This document shows positions 16,513 to 27,006 of a stretch of 64,000 nucleotides of DNA, piece after piece. This DNA is from CBDFKY01 sp965248995 (GTDB lineage Bacteria; Pseudomonadota; Alphaproteobacteria; Rickettsiales; UBA998), in the NCBI GenBank assembly GCA_965248995.1, contig CBDFKY010000022.1:186001-250000 (forward strand). The letters are read 5' to 3'. Made by a program: the position numbers and the translations under genes. The notes below the pieces were generated by a model. That model worked only from the letters and a program-made list of their open reading frames with translations. It did no database searches and was not told where the DNA came from. Position 1 is the first letter of the stretch; each line of letters starts with the position of its first letter.

Positions 16513-17592
16513 ATGGATTATTATCGACTTGTTCGTCCTTTGTTATTCAGCCTGCCGCCTGAACCGGCGCATCATCTCGCCCTGCAGGTATTGAAACGCG
16601 GATGGCTGCCACCTTCATCCCCCTTTACCGATAGCCGTTTAGGTATTTGCTGCTTCGGGCTCGGGTTCGACTCACCCGTCGGGCTCGCGGCGGGGTTCGA
16701 TAAGAACGCGGAAGTGTGTACCGAATGTTTCACGCAAGGCTTCGGCTTCGTGGAGGTGGGCACCGTGACCCCGAAAGCGCAGAAAGGTAATCCAAGACCC
16801 CGCATGTTCCGGTTACGGGAAGACGAGGCGGTCATCAACCGGCTGGGCTTTAATAATAACGGCGCGGAAGCGGCGCTGCGGGCGTTATTGAACCGGGAAG
16901 AAAAGCGGATCGGCATCGTCGGCGTCAATATCGGCAAAAACAGGGACACCGATGAGGCGCTGGAGGATTACCTGCCCCTACTGCATCTGGCGTACGAACT
17001 GGCGGATTACATCGCGGTCAATATTTCTTCCCCCAATACGGCGGGCCTGCGGGATCTGCAGTCGGAAAAAGCGTTCGGCCGTTTCATCAAGGCGCTGATG
17101 CAGGAACGCAACGGCATCGCCGCCTATAAGGGTTTCCGGCGTCCCGTACTGGTGAAGATCGCCCCGGATATGGAAAGAGCGGCATTGGAGGCCATGCTGG
17201 ACATCATGCTGGAATACCGCGTCGACGGCGCGATACTGACTAATACCACCATCGCTCGTCCAGCCACGCTGCGCTCCCCTCATGCGAAGGAAAGCGGGGG
17301 CTTAAGCGGCAGGCCATTGAACCACGCCTCCCTAACCATGCTTAGCCACGCCTACCGTTACACGGAAGGGAAACTGCCGTTGATAGGGGTGGGAGGCATC
17401 ATGAACGGGCAGGACGCCGTGGACCGGCTGCGGGCCGGCGCGTCGCTCATCCAGCTCTATACCGGCCTTATCTATAAGGGATTCGCTCTCGTGCAGGAAA
17501 TCAAACAGGCGATTCTTGAAGAAATGAAAACGCAGGGATGTACGCAGCTGCAGCAACTGATTGGGCTGGACGCCTCCGGGTTTTACGGGTAG
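16513..17592 (+). CDS. pyrD: quinone-dependent dihydroorotate dehydrogenase (class 2)
   Basis: 359 residues. Oxidises dihydroorotate to orotate at the membrane in pyrimidine synthesis, passing electrons to quinone. The N-terminal helical extension (about residues 1-40), which binds the membrane, identifies class 2. Seen are GLAAGFDKNAEV, VEVGTVTPKAQKGNPRPRMF, NRLGFNNNG, VNISSPNTAGLRDLQ with the catalytic Ser, LVKIAPD, NTT and GVGGIMNGQDA for FMN phosphate binding. It is followed 27 bp later by the decarboxylase gene. Confidence 0.95.
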   Translation: MDYYRLVRPLLFSLPPEPAHHLALQVLKRGWLPPSSPFTDSRLGICCFGLGFDSPVGLAAGFDKNAEVCTECFTQGFGFVEVGTVTPKAQKGNPRPRMFRLREDEAVINRLGFNNNGAEAALRALLNREEKRIGIVGVNIGKNRDTDEALEDYLPLLHLAYELADYIAVNISSPNTAGLRDLQSEKAFGRFIKALMQERNGIAAYKGFRRPVLVKIAPDMERAALEAMLDIMLEYRVDGAILTNTTIARPATLRSPHAKESGGLSGRPLNHASLTMLSHAYRYTEGKLPLIGVGGIMNGQDAVDRLRAGASLIQLYTGLIYKGFALVQEIKQAILEEMKTQGCTQLQQLIGLDASGFYG

Positions 17593-17619
17593 CGTACCGC
17601 AAACCAGAAAGGTGCTCCC

Positions 17620-19278
17620 ATGAACGTTTCCCTCCCCACCGTCGGCCAGTTCCTGTTCGATTACCTGCACCAGCAGGGCGTGACCCACGCTTTCGGCATT
17701 CCGGGAGACTTCGCCCTGCCCACCTTCCGCTGGCTGGAAAAATCGGACATACGGCTGATCACCATGACGCACGAGCCTTCCGTCGGTTTCGCCGCCGACG
17801 GCTACGCCCGGGTCAACGGCCTCGGCGTCGCCTGCGTCACGTACTGCGTCGGCGGGTTGAACATGCTCAATTCGGTAGCGTGCGCCTACGCGGAGAAAAG
17901 CCCGATCCTGGTCATCTCCGGCGGGCCTTCCCACTCGGACCGGCAGGCGGATCCGCTCCTGCATCACAAAGTGCGCACCTTCGACACGCAGCGCCGTATT
18001 TTTGAGGAAGTCACCTGTGCCAACGCCGTATTGCTCGACGCCGCCACCGCCGCGCAGGAGATCGTCCGTGTCGTGGAAACCATGAAAGCCCAGTGCCGGC
18101 CCGGTTATATCGAAATTCCGTTCGACGTAGTGGACCTGCCGACCAATCCGCCGGTTTTTTCCAACGCCGCGCCGCTTCCGAGCGATGCGGACAATCTCCA
18201 GGCCGCGCTGGAAGACGCGCTGCAGATGATCGAGGGTGCCGAGCGCCCGGTGATCATCGCCGATATCGAACTGCACCGTCACGGACTGACCGATCTGGCG
18301 CTGGACATCGCGGAGCGTTTCCAGATTCCGATCGCTTCCACCCTGCTTTCCAAAAGCATCATCGACGAGCGCAACCCCCTCTATATCGGAGTATACAGCG
18401 GCGGCCTGTCGGAAGCGGAAACCCAGAAAATGGTGGAGGAAAGCGACTGCGCCATCATGCTCGGCGCGTTCATTTCCGACGTGTTCATGGGGATGAACAC
18501 CGCTTCCCTGCAGAAAAGGAACGCGATCCTGGCGACGACCGAGAAGGTGAGGGTAGGGCTGCGGCGTTACGAGGAAGTACAGCTGAAGGATTTTCTGGAA
18601 GGGCTGAGAGAAGCTGAAATAACGCCCCGAGCCGCGTTCGCCAATCCGTTTCACCTGCGCTCCCTGCAGCCGTACGATGCGGCTAGGGCGGACATCTCCC
18701 TGAAAGTGGAAGATTTTTTCCGGGCACTGGAACGTCATATGCCCAATGACGCCACGCTGGTGTGCGATACCGGAGATGCGCTGCTCGGCGCCATCGGCCT
18801 GCGCACCGACGGACAGAAACGTTTCCTCTCCGACGCCTACTATCTCTCCATGGGATTCGCCGTGCCCGCGGCGATCGGGGCCATCGCCGCCAATCCGCAG
18901 TCCCGCGTCATCGCCATCGTCGGGGACGGCGCGTTCCAGATGACGGGTATCGAGCTTTCCACCGCCGCCAAGGAACGAATGAATCCGATCGTCTGTATCA
19001 TCAACAATGACGGGTACGGTACGCAGCGCCATATCATCGACGGCAAGTTCAACAATATCCAGCAGTGGGATTACGCTCGGCTTCCGGAACTGCTGCGCTA
19101 CGGTACGTCCTACAAATGCCGCACCAACGGCGAGCTGGAAGCGGCGTTAAAAGCGGCGGTGGAAGACCGGGACGCCCTGATACTGATCGAAGTGATCGTC
19201 CCGCGTGACGATTGCAGCGCCAACCTCCGCCGTATGGGCGAGGCGCTCGGTAAAATGCGGGATAAGGAGAAACGGTGA
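17620..19278 (+). CDS. ThDP-dependent 2-oxoacid decarboxylase (pyruvate/indolepyruvate/phenylpyruvate type)
   Basis: 552 residues with the three-domain layout of pyruvate decarboxylase-like enzymes. The N-terminal domain has GIPGDFALPTF, the cofactor-activating Glu in THEPSVGFAADGYAR, GGPSHSDRQADPLLHHKV with the double His used in decarboxylation, and the C-terminal ThDP motif GDGAFQMTGIE...NNDGYGTQRHI. The HH pair and THEP motif favour a non-oxidative decarboxylase over acetolactate synthase. Substrate cannot be fixed from motifs; the closest style is indole- or phenylpyruvate decarboxylase. The start has AAAGG 8 nt upstream. Confidence 0.85.
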   Translation: MNVSLPTVGQFLFDYLHQQGVTHAFGIPGDFALPTFRWLEKSDIRLITMTHEPSVGFAADGYARVNGLGVACVTYCVGGLNMLNSVACAYAEKSPILVISGGPSHSDRQADPLLHHKVRTFDTQRRIFEEVTCANAVLLDAATAAQEIVRVVETMKAQCRPGYIEIPFDVVDLPTNPPVFSNAAPLPSDADNLQAALEDALQMIEGAERPVIIADIELHRHGLTDLALDIAERFQIPIASTLLSKSIIDERNPLYIGVYSGGLSEAETQKMVEESDCAIMLGAFISDVFMGMNTASLQKRNAILATTEKVRVGLRRYEEVQLKDFLEGLREAEITPRAAFANPFHLRSLQPYDAARADISLKVEDFFRALERHMPNDATLVCDTGDALLGAIGLRTDGQKRFLSDAYYLSMGFAVPAAIGAIAANPQSRVIAIVGDGAFQMTGIELSTAAKERMNPIVCIINNDGYGTQRHIIDGKFNNIQQWDYARLPELLRYGTSYKCRTNGELEAALKAAVEDRDALILIEVIVPRDDCSANLRRMGEALGKMRDKEKR

Positions 19279-19291
19279 GTCCGGTGATACG

Positions 19292-20278
19292 ATGCAGCTC
19301 CTACATTACAGTCTTTCCGATCGTCTGTTCCTGCTGGTACTGAGCCAGTATCTGGCGGTCCTGACCGGCGGACCCCGCGTGCTCCATGTGATGACGGGGT
19401 ACGAGTTACCCGCGCATGGGTGGCGTGCGGTCCTCGGCGGGATGGAAAAGCGTCTGAATCGCATGAACCGTCCGCCACAGGACCGCAAGGCGAGGGGAAG
19501 GCTGGTAATAGGGAGCGGGGCGGCGTTTCTTTTATGTCTGGGGGCAGGTTTCGTGGTCCTGACGAATCACACGAAATACGGATGGTACGCGGAACTGATC
19601 ATTCTCGCGTACCTGATCCCCTTGCGAACAGCCATCCTGCCCGACCTGGAAATCCTGTCCGCCTGCCGGCGGAAGCGCTTTTCCGAAATCCCGCCTGTGT
19701 TGCAACCGCTGACTGATAAGGATCTGGCACGCCTCGACGGCCATGGATTGATCCGGGAAACGCTCACGCATACGGCGCGTGTCCTGCCGCGCTACGTGGT
19801 GGCCCCGTCCTTCTGGTACGTGCTTGGAGGCCTGCCGTTATTGCTGGTCTGCCGGTTTTTCAGCATGGCCTCCGATATGTTCCCGCTTACGCACCCGCGC
19901 ACCCGGGCATTCGCCGCTTCCGCACATTTCTGGGACAATCTGTTTCAGGCGCTGCCTGCCCGTTTCGCGTTGATCCTGATGTGGCCCGCTCTGCTGTTCG
20001 TGCCCTCTGCCAGCGCCAGAGAAGCGACACGCGCCTGGACCCGCTTGCCCTCGGAGGCGAAAATCTCCACAACGAATCTACCTGTCAGGCTGGCCGCTTA
20101 CGGACTGCGGATCAGCCTGGGCGGCCCCGGTGACACGGGAGGGATTCATCGCCCTGAACCGTGGATAGGACAGGGGAAAGCCAAGCTGGTATCCAGCGAC
20201 CTGACACGAGCTCTCATCTGGTATGGATGTTGCGGCCTGCTATGGCTGGTATGTATCACGACGTTTTTGATCTATTGA
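19292..20278 (+). CDS. CbiB/CobD-AmpE-like membrane protein
   Basis: About 328 residues from ATG 19292, 13 bp after the decarboxylase gene. Hydrophobic helices are near residues 8-25, 68-90, 95-115, 185-205, 228-250 and at the C-terminus. The segment TTNLPVRLAAYGLRISLGGP followed by PEPWIGQGKAKLVSSDLTRA matches the CbiB/CobD pattern (SPNAGxPEAAMAGALGVxLGGP...), the family that attaches aminopropanol to cobyric acid and also includes AmpE-like proteins. Conserved Asn and Pro are displaced, so it is divergent. No other cobalamin gene is in view, making an AmpE-like or unknown membrane role as likely. Confidence 0.6.
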   Translation: MQLLHYSLSDRLFLLVLSQYLAVLTGGPRVLHVMTGYELPAHGWRAVLGGMEKRLNRMNRPPQDRKARGRLVIGSGAAFLLCLGAGFVVLTNHTKYGWYAELIILAYLIPLRTAILPDLEILSACRRKRFSEIPPVLQPLTDKDLARLDGHGLIRETLTHTARVLPRYVVAPSFWYVLGGLPLLLVCRFFSMASDMFPLTHPRTRAFAASAHFWDNLFQALPARFALILMWPALLFVPSASAREATRAWTRLPSEAKISTTNLPVRLAAYGLRISLGGPGDTGGIHRPEPWIGQGKAKLVSSDLTRALIWYGCCGLLWLVCITTFLIY

Positions 20279-20291
20279 AGCAGTTCGGTAA

Positions 20292-20344
20292 TATAGTGTT
20301 TCCGAATAATTTTCGTACGAAAATTTTCGGTTAAAAACACTATA
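20292..20344. repeat. palindrome 1, second copy (left of IS630-like element)
   Basis: 53-nt imperfect palindrome differing from the copy at 4433-4485 by about one base (TTAAAA for ATAAAA in the right arm). It is followed by the same AATTATA linker, which is interrupted at TA by the IS630-like element. Confidence 0.85.
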
Positions 20345-20351
20345 AATTATA

Positions 20352-21233
20352 CCCAATTCAATAATTATCCGTATGTTTGAATGAGAAGATTGAGGGATAT
20401 TTCTGGTGTGTAGGATCGGTATCGTTTGATGGTGCCGAAACGTTTTTCGATAGGATTGAGATCGGGAGAATAGGGAGGCAGGAACAATAGCGTTGCCTGT
20501 CGTTGCTGAATAAGCTGTTGTGTTAAAGTAGATTTATGGAAGGTGGCGTTGTCCATAATGACAACGCTGTTAGGGGTAAGATGCGGGCAGAGTTCCTGCT
20601 CTAGCCAAGCATTAAAAACGGCAGTGTTGCAGGTACCCTGAAAGAGGAAGGGGGCAAGCATTTGCTTGCCGCACAAGGCTGCCAGGAAACTGGTGCGGGG
20701 TCTGCGCTGCCCGCTGCGTTGCCCATGCACACGCTTGCCTTTTCGGGCGAAGCCATGCGTGCGTTCGGCGGTGGGTGCGAAGGCGCTTTCATCGACATAC
20801 ACAAACTGCTTGCCCTGCATCCGGTAACGCCACCAGCGCTTGAGGTACGCTTTGCGTTTCTCGTTGTCGCTTTCTTTATACGTCCAGGTTTTTTTTACGA
20901 CTGATGTTCAACCGCTTCAGCGCATAGCAGATCGTACTCGGCCTTACCCCAAAGTGTACCGCCAGTTCCTTACCCATTACCTCAGGTTGACATTCCACCG
21001 CCTGTTGCAGTGCTTCCATGTCCAGTTTATGCGCCTTGCGCGGACCCGGTTTCTTCGCTTCCAACCGATCACGCGTGATCCAATCAAACACACACCCATG
21101 GTGTACCCCAAACCGACGGGCAGCTTCCGCCTTACTTCCACCGCCCCTGACATACGCAACAACGCGACGCCGTAAATCCATGCTATGACTCATCATAACA
21201 TAATACAATCATCCGTGTAAATTTTGAATTAAC
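20352..21233 (-). mobile_element. IS630-family insertion sequence
   Basis: 882 bp between TA dinucleotides (20350-20351 and 21234-21235), the target duplication of IS630/Tc1-mariner elements. The ends are imperfect inverted repeats of about 24 bp (AATTCAA and a CCG/CGG-ATG block shared). It encodes a helix-turn-helix plus DDE transposase in two frames. It lies exactly in the linker between palindrome 1 and palindrome 2; the uninterrupted arrangement is seen at 4433-4553. Confidence 0.85.
20365..21208 (-). pseudogene. IS630-family transposase in two frames
   Basis: The first frame (21208-20876, 110 residues) has the helix-turn-helix MDLRRRVVAYVRGGGSKAEA...RRFGVHHG and a second winged-helix part ending at SRKK. 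The second frame (to 20365) continues with TWTYKESDNEKRKAYLKRW, then FVYVDESAF, VVIMDNATFHKS and LPPYSPDLNPIEKRFGTIK, giving a complete D-D-E triad. The frames meet in a run of eight A at about 20889-20896 (reverse strand); removing one A would join them. Either productive slippage, as used by some IS elements, or an inactivating insertion. Confidence 0.8.
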
Positions 21234-21243
21234 TATATATGGT

Positions 21244-21292
21244 TATAGTCATTCCGATTAAAACCGTACGGTTTTTAATCGGAATGACTATA
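21244..21292. repeat. palindrome 2, second copy (right of IS630-like element)
   Basis: 49-nt nearly perfect palindrome, arms TATAGTCATTCCGATTAAAA and its complement around CCGTACGG. More symmetrical than the copy at 4493-4553, which has a TTTAT insertion-like difference in the left arm. Together with 20292-20344 it reconstitutes the double-palindrome element once the IS is removed. Confidence 0.85.
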
Positions 21293-21299
21293 TACGGTA

Positions 21300-21594
21300 T
21301 CAGCAGCGAATACCCTTGGCATTATCCTGAAATTTAAAGCGGTCGGGACGGAAAAACTTTTGTTTGGAGTGATCGTAATGCTGCGAATAACAAGCGTTTT
21401 TGACGACCTGCGCAACATAATGAAGTAAAACGTAAGTGATCTTTGGCAAGAGCCGCCGCCAACACACGCTTAAATACCGGCGCTCCCACATCCTTATCCG
21501 TATGGCCCCCATCCTCCTGCACATTGCGAGCCTTGTAAATTACGGCGTGTCCGGCTCCAGCCATTCGGCTAGGGACTTTTGTAAATAATGCCAT
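21300..21594 (-). pseudogene. frameshifted small ORF, unknown
   Basis: From ATG 21594 a frame runs MALFTKVPSRMAGAGHAVIY...GAPVFKRVLAAALAKDH and then becomes Cys/Leu-rich; around 21425-21445 the neighbouring frame takes over with VLLHYVAQVVKNACYSQHYD and ends at 21300 with a plausible C-terminus. One indel would join them. No family recognised. It begins next to palindrome 2 and lies inside the decayed island, so it is probably a remnant. Confidence 0.35.
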
Positions 21595-22872
21595 TTTCTC
21601 TGCCCCCAAAAAGAAAGCGTGCAGGTCAAAAACCGCTTCAGAAAACGAACAAGTTAATTGTGGATAGAATTGCAAGAGCGATGAATGGTAAAAATAAGTA
21701 CAAAAATCGCATATTCTTAAGATTTGATTTCTCACAATCGAAGAGCGCAGCTAATTTTCCCCACTTTATGAAAACACGAAATCTTGGCATGGAGATCAAG
21801 CTGCACTCCGTCCAGGCGGATTTTCTGATCGGAGGTGCCGTTATTATCGGAATCGATCCGGATGAGGGTGTAGTTGCTTGCGGCAACCTTCATGTAGCCG
21901 AACTCCACGACGCCGCCCGCGTGTATCACGCCGGTGCCGACAAATCCCGCCGCGCTGAGCCCATAGCCCAGCAACGCGATTTTATCCCCTGCGTCTGGCT
22001 GAAATCGTCAATGTGATCGGCATTCGTCCCCGCTACCATATCGCCTTTGGTAAAAGTGAACGTATCGGCTCCCGATCCGCCAGTCAGATAGTCAATACCT
22101 GCGCCTCCAATAAGCGTATCATTGTCACGGCCGCCATCAAGCGAGTCGTTGCCCGCTCCGCCGATCACCAGGTCATTATCTCCACCGCCGCGCAATGAAT
22201 CATTCCCGTTACCCTCGTCTACCGTGTCAACGCCGTAATCGCCGTAAACATAATCGTTCCCGTCGCCTCCCGATAAGCAGCCGTTTCCATCTCCTCCGGT
22301 AATCGTATCATTACCGGCGAGCCCTAGAATTGTGTCGGCATGGGCCGTACCGTTGAAATCACCCACTTTCGCCGAACCTTCCAGATACACCGTGTCATGC
22401 TCCCAGGTAAAGCCCGCTTTGGTATTGACCTGTGCGAGCAGCTGGTTTTTGTTTAACGAAAACTGATCGGCATGAGAGGCGACGATGCCGCCGATATGCC
22501 TCTAATACGCTTTATTCTGAATGGGATCAGCTGGTTTCAACGCATTGGCGCGGGTGAGGATATTGGCCAGCGTGTCACTCATCACCACATCGCCCGTTTC
22601 AAAGCTATAATGGCTGGTCTTGAAGATATTCTTGAACACGCTCTGTACCAGCAGCACGTCCTTGATGTGATCCGTCAGGGAGAACAGCGTTTCATACGCT
22701 CTAGCCGAGCCTATACTGTCCGGCGTGGTCTGGCCGTTGATATTGACGAACGCTTCGCCGGCGAACTTTTCCAGAATCGCCAGCGTTTTGCCATTAACGT
22801 AATTGATGCTGCTGCAAGCCCGTGAATCCGCCGCCACGCTATTCCCATGTGCTTTTTGCAAGAAAGGCATTA

Positions 22873-23738
22873 GGTTCTGTTGAGTTTTTATAATTTTCTG
22901 TTACAAGGTTATGTACTGGGAGGTTATTATGGATTACATACAAAGGATTGGGGACTCTCAATGGTTTCGTATTTACGACTATTTGCTTGGTTTTTCAGAG
23001 ATATATGTAAAAAATGAAGCGGACTGCCGCCGTTTTGTTGAAGGCGTTTTTTGGATGGCGCGCTCAGGTTCACAGTGGAGGCTTCTTCCCGTTGAATATG
23101 GTTCCTGACACGAAGTGCCGCGCAGCAAAACACCGTGTATCGTCGTTTTGCAGAGTGGGCGCAAAAGGGTATCTGGTATAAGATGCTTTATTATTTTCAA
23201 TCGGATGCGGATATGACCCGAAGGGCTGCGAAGCGAAATATATCATGATTGACTCCACCATCCTACGCGCCCACGCCTGTGCAACCCCCGCTAAAGCAAA
23301 CAGGAAAGTGAGGGATTAGGCCGCTCCTGCGGCGGATTTTCCACGAAAATCCATGCCGTATGCGACGCACTCGGCAACCCGCTCGATTTTATCATTACCG
23401 CAGGTCAGGCACACGATGCAACCCAAGCCATTCCTATCATTTCCCGTTTAAAAGCAAAAGCGTTATTAGCGGATAAAGGGTATGATTCCGACGATATTCG
23501 CGCCGCCGCCCGTCTTTGTGGCATGAGTGCACATATTCCGCCCCGGAAAAATAGAGTCGAAGAAAGGCCCTATGATACAGAACTTTATAAAGAGAGGCAT
23601 AAAGTGGAATGCCTGTTCGGATTTCTGAAACATTACAGAAGGTTGTTCTCAAGGTTTGATAAGTCTAAACAAAACTTTACTGCATTCCTGCACTTTGTCG
23701 CAGCATTGCAATGGTTGAAATGAAAACTCAACAGAACC
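22873..23738 (+). mobile_element. IS5-family (IS427-like) insertion sequence, degenerate
   Basis: 866 bp bounded by perfect 16-bp inverted repeats GGTTCTGTTGAGTTTT / AAAACTCAACAGAACC with a TA duplication on each side (22871-22872, 23739-23740). Size, ends and transposase type suit the IS427 group of IS5. It interrupts the RTX pseudogene. Confidence 0.85.
22911..23723 (+). pseudogene. IS5-family transposase, three frameshifts
   Basis: The protein is spread over all three frames: an N-terminal domain (MDYIQRIGDSQWFRIYDYLL...FVEGVFWMARSGSQWRLLP) to about 23105, then NTVYRRFAEWAQKGIWYKML in a second frame, then MIDSTILRAHACATPAKAN with the first Asp in a third, and finally GGFSTKIHAVCDALGNPLDF, LLADKGYDSDDIR and HKVECLFGFLKHYRRLFSRF back in the first frame. 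The DDE residues are recognisable but the gene cannot make one protein. Dead copy. Confidence 0.85.
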
Positions 23739-24097
23739 TAGTGCTTTTTTCATAACTTCCCTTATTGTTGAAACCGTGGTGATCGGGGAGTTGAGAAACC
23801 CATCAACAGAAAGGTCGCGCTTACCTTTGGCGGGAAAGCCTGTTTTATACGCAAACGCCTCCCCGACCAAAGTCAAGGAGTGCGGATAACGACCACACAA
23901 AACCGTCATTATTAGGGGTTTTCACGCCCCAGATAGTCAACTACGACTACCATGCGGCGAATTTATATGCTTTGAACAGAAGATGCAAATGGAAAGCAAT
24001 GGACGGTATCGGACGGGAATGGACAGCTTGCCCCTTTTATCCTAAGGCTGATTATGCTATATTGAAGAAAGTTGAGTTTTAAGCAGGAATAATACCG

Positions 24098-24331
24098 ATG
24101 TATAGACCGATTTCAGTCAAAGCTATTTGGGATGATGAAGCCAAGGTGTGGGTAGCGGAAAGCGATGACGTGGCAGGGCTGGCAACTTACGGCAATGATA
24201 TTCCGCACCTTATTGAAAAACTCAATGTGATGATTCCTGAATTGCTGGAAGCGAACGGTGAGAATGGTGCAAATGATATCCCCTATCAGCTTATCAGTCA
24301 GGTATCAGCCATAGCACACCGCGTTCATTAA
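24098..24331 (+). CDS. hicB: HicB-like antitoxin (DUF1902)
   Basis: 77 residues. The sequence VKAIWDDEAKVWVAESDDVAGLATYGND is the half-RNase-H fold of DUF1902/HicB antitoxins, which neutralise HicA and often autoregulate the operon. There is no DNA-binding tail of the longer HicB proteins. It precedes hicA by 2 bp, the reverse of the classical hicA-hicB order but usual for DUF1902 pairs. AGGA lies about 10 nt upstream of the ATG. Confidence 0.8.
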   Translation: MYRPISVKAIWDDEAKVWVAESDDVAGLATYGNDIPHLIEKLNVMIPELLEANGENGANDIPYQLISQVSAIAHRVH

Positions 24332-24333
24332 AC

Positions 24334-24531
24334 ATGGCGAAGGGTTTTTACAAGCAGGTATGCGAACAACTTACCGCGCATGGGTGGCATTTCGACAGGC
24401 ATGGTAAAGGCGACCATTCTTTATGGTCACATCCTAATAAATTCCATAAAGTGATTGTGGATGGTGTCATTCCCTCGCGTCATCTTGCGAATGCCTTGAT
24501 GAAGCAAGCGGGTGTTAAGCATAAGTTTTAA
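24334..24531 (+). CDS. hicA: HicA-like mRNA interferase toxin
   Basis: 65 residues with the double-stranded-RNA-binding-like HicA fold: an N-terminal helix (FYKQVCEQLTAHGWHFDRHG), then KGDHSLWSHP containing the catalytic His, and VIVDGVIPSRHLANALMKQA. Type II toxin that cleaves mRNA when freed from the antitoxin. Full length with no missing motif. It sits between the decayed RTX gene and tRNA-Trp, a typical place for an acquired toxin-antitoxin module. Confidence 0.8.
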   Translation: MAKGFYKQVCEQLTAHGWHFDRHGKGDHSLWSHPNKFHKVIVDGVIPSRHLANALMKQAGVKHKF

Positions 24532-24690
24532 GAGGTAGCCTTACCGTTCACCGAATGGCTATATTTAAAATCCTAGCGGTTAAGCAGAGAAGGTTTATAT
24601 CTCACAAAACATTTCAGGGGTATTTTTAGGGATATATTTTTACAAATTAAAAATATAATTTAGATTATTCAATACTTTATGATAGTGATA

Positions 24691-24766
24691 TGGCAGGGGC
24701 GACAGGATTCGAACCTGCGGCCTACGGTTTTGGAGACCGTCGCTCTACCAACTGAGCTACACCCCT
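24691..24766 (-). tRNA. trnW: tRNA-Trp (anticodon CCA)
   Basis: 76 nt with a 7-bp acceptor stem (AGGGGTG / CGCCCCT, one G-T pair), D arm with AGCTCAGTTGGTAGAGC, anticodon stem ACGGT/ACCGT with loop CTCCAAA (anticodon CCA), T arm GCAGG-TTCGAAT-CCTGT, discriminator G and encoded CCA. Its 3' end faces the mobile region 20.3-24.7 kb. It follows fusA on the same strand after a terminator. Confidence 0.95.
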
Positions 24767-24796
24767 TCGATGTGCCTGATAGGTATCAGGGCTTTT

Positions 24797-24838
24797 AAAA
24801 AAAGCGGCTGATGGATACGCATCAACCGCTTTTTTTTA
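24797..24838 (-). terminator. intrinsic terminator after fusA
   Basis: Stem AAAGCGG(T/C)TGATG with its complement, a loop of about 6 nt, flanked by A and T runs on both sides, so it can work in either direction. It is 20 bp beyond the fusA stop and just upstream of tRNA-Trp. Confidence 0.8.
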
Positions 24839-24857
24839 TTCTTTGTCCGCGAGCGGT

Positions 24858-26951
<2,094 letters not shown>

Positions 26952-27006
26952 TGCACTTCTCTCTAAAAAGTTATCGGGTTGATATCGTAGTCTAGGTAGT
27001 GAAATG

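Larger units (their letters stand above)
21732..23909 (-). pseudogene. disrupted RTX calcium-binding protein gene
   Basis: Reading from 23909 leftward: a segment with TTVSTIREVMKKAL is cut by an IS at 22873-23738; taking out the IS with one TA copy joins it in frame to MPFLQKAHGNSVAADS. The frame then meets an amber stop at 22502-22504, continues with GGIVASHADQFSLNKNQLLA into RTX repeats (GNDTITGGDG, GGAGNDSLDGGRDNDTLIGG), and at 21986-21989 loses one G from a G run, so that the expected GDKIALLGYGLSAAGFVG and the final DSDNNGTSDQKIRLDG are in another frame. Thus three independent lesions. It is unlike the propeller of the intact RTX gene at 2110, so it is not a simple duplicate. Confidence 0.8.

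Noticed and set aside
17332..19032. Minus-strand frame of 566 residues
   Set aside because: Entirely antisense to the unmistakable pyrD and decarboxylase genes; composition typical of a shadow.
23910..24097. Possible plus-strand gene ending just before hicB (YHAANLYALNRRCKWKAMDG)
   Set aside because: The frame has no start signal, and the stretch fits better as island debris plus hicB promoter; too little to call.
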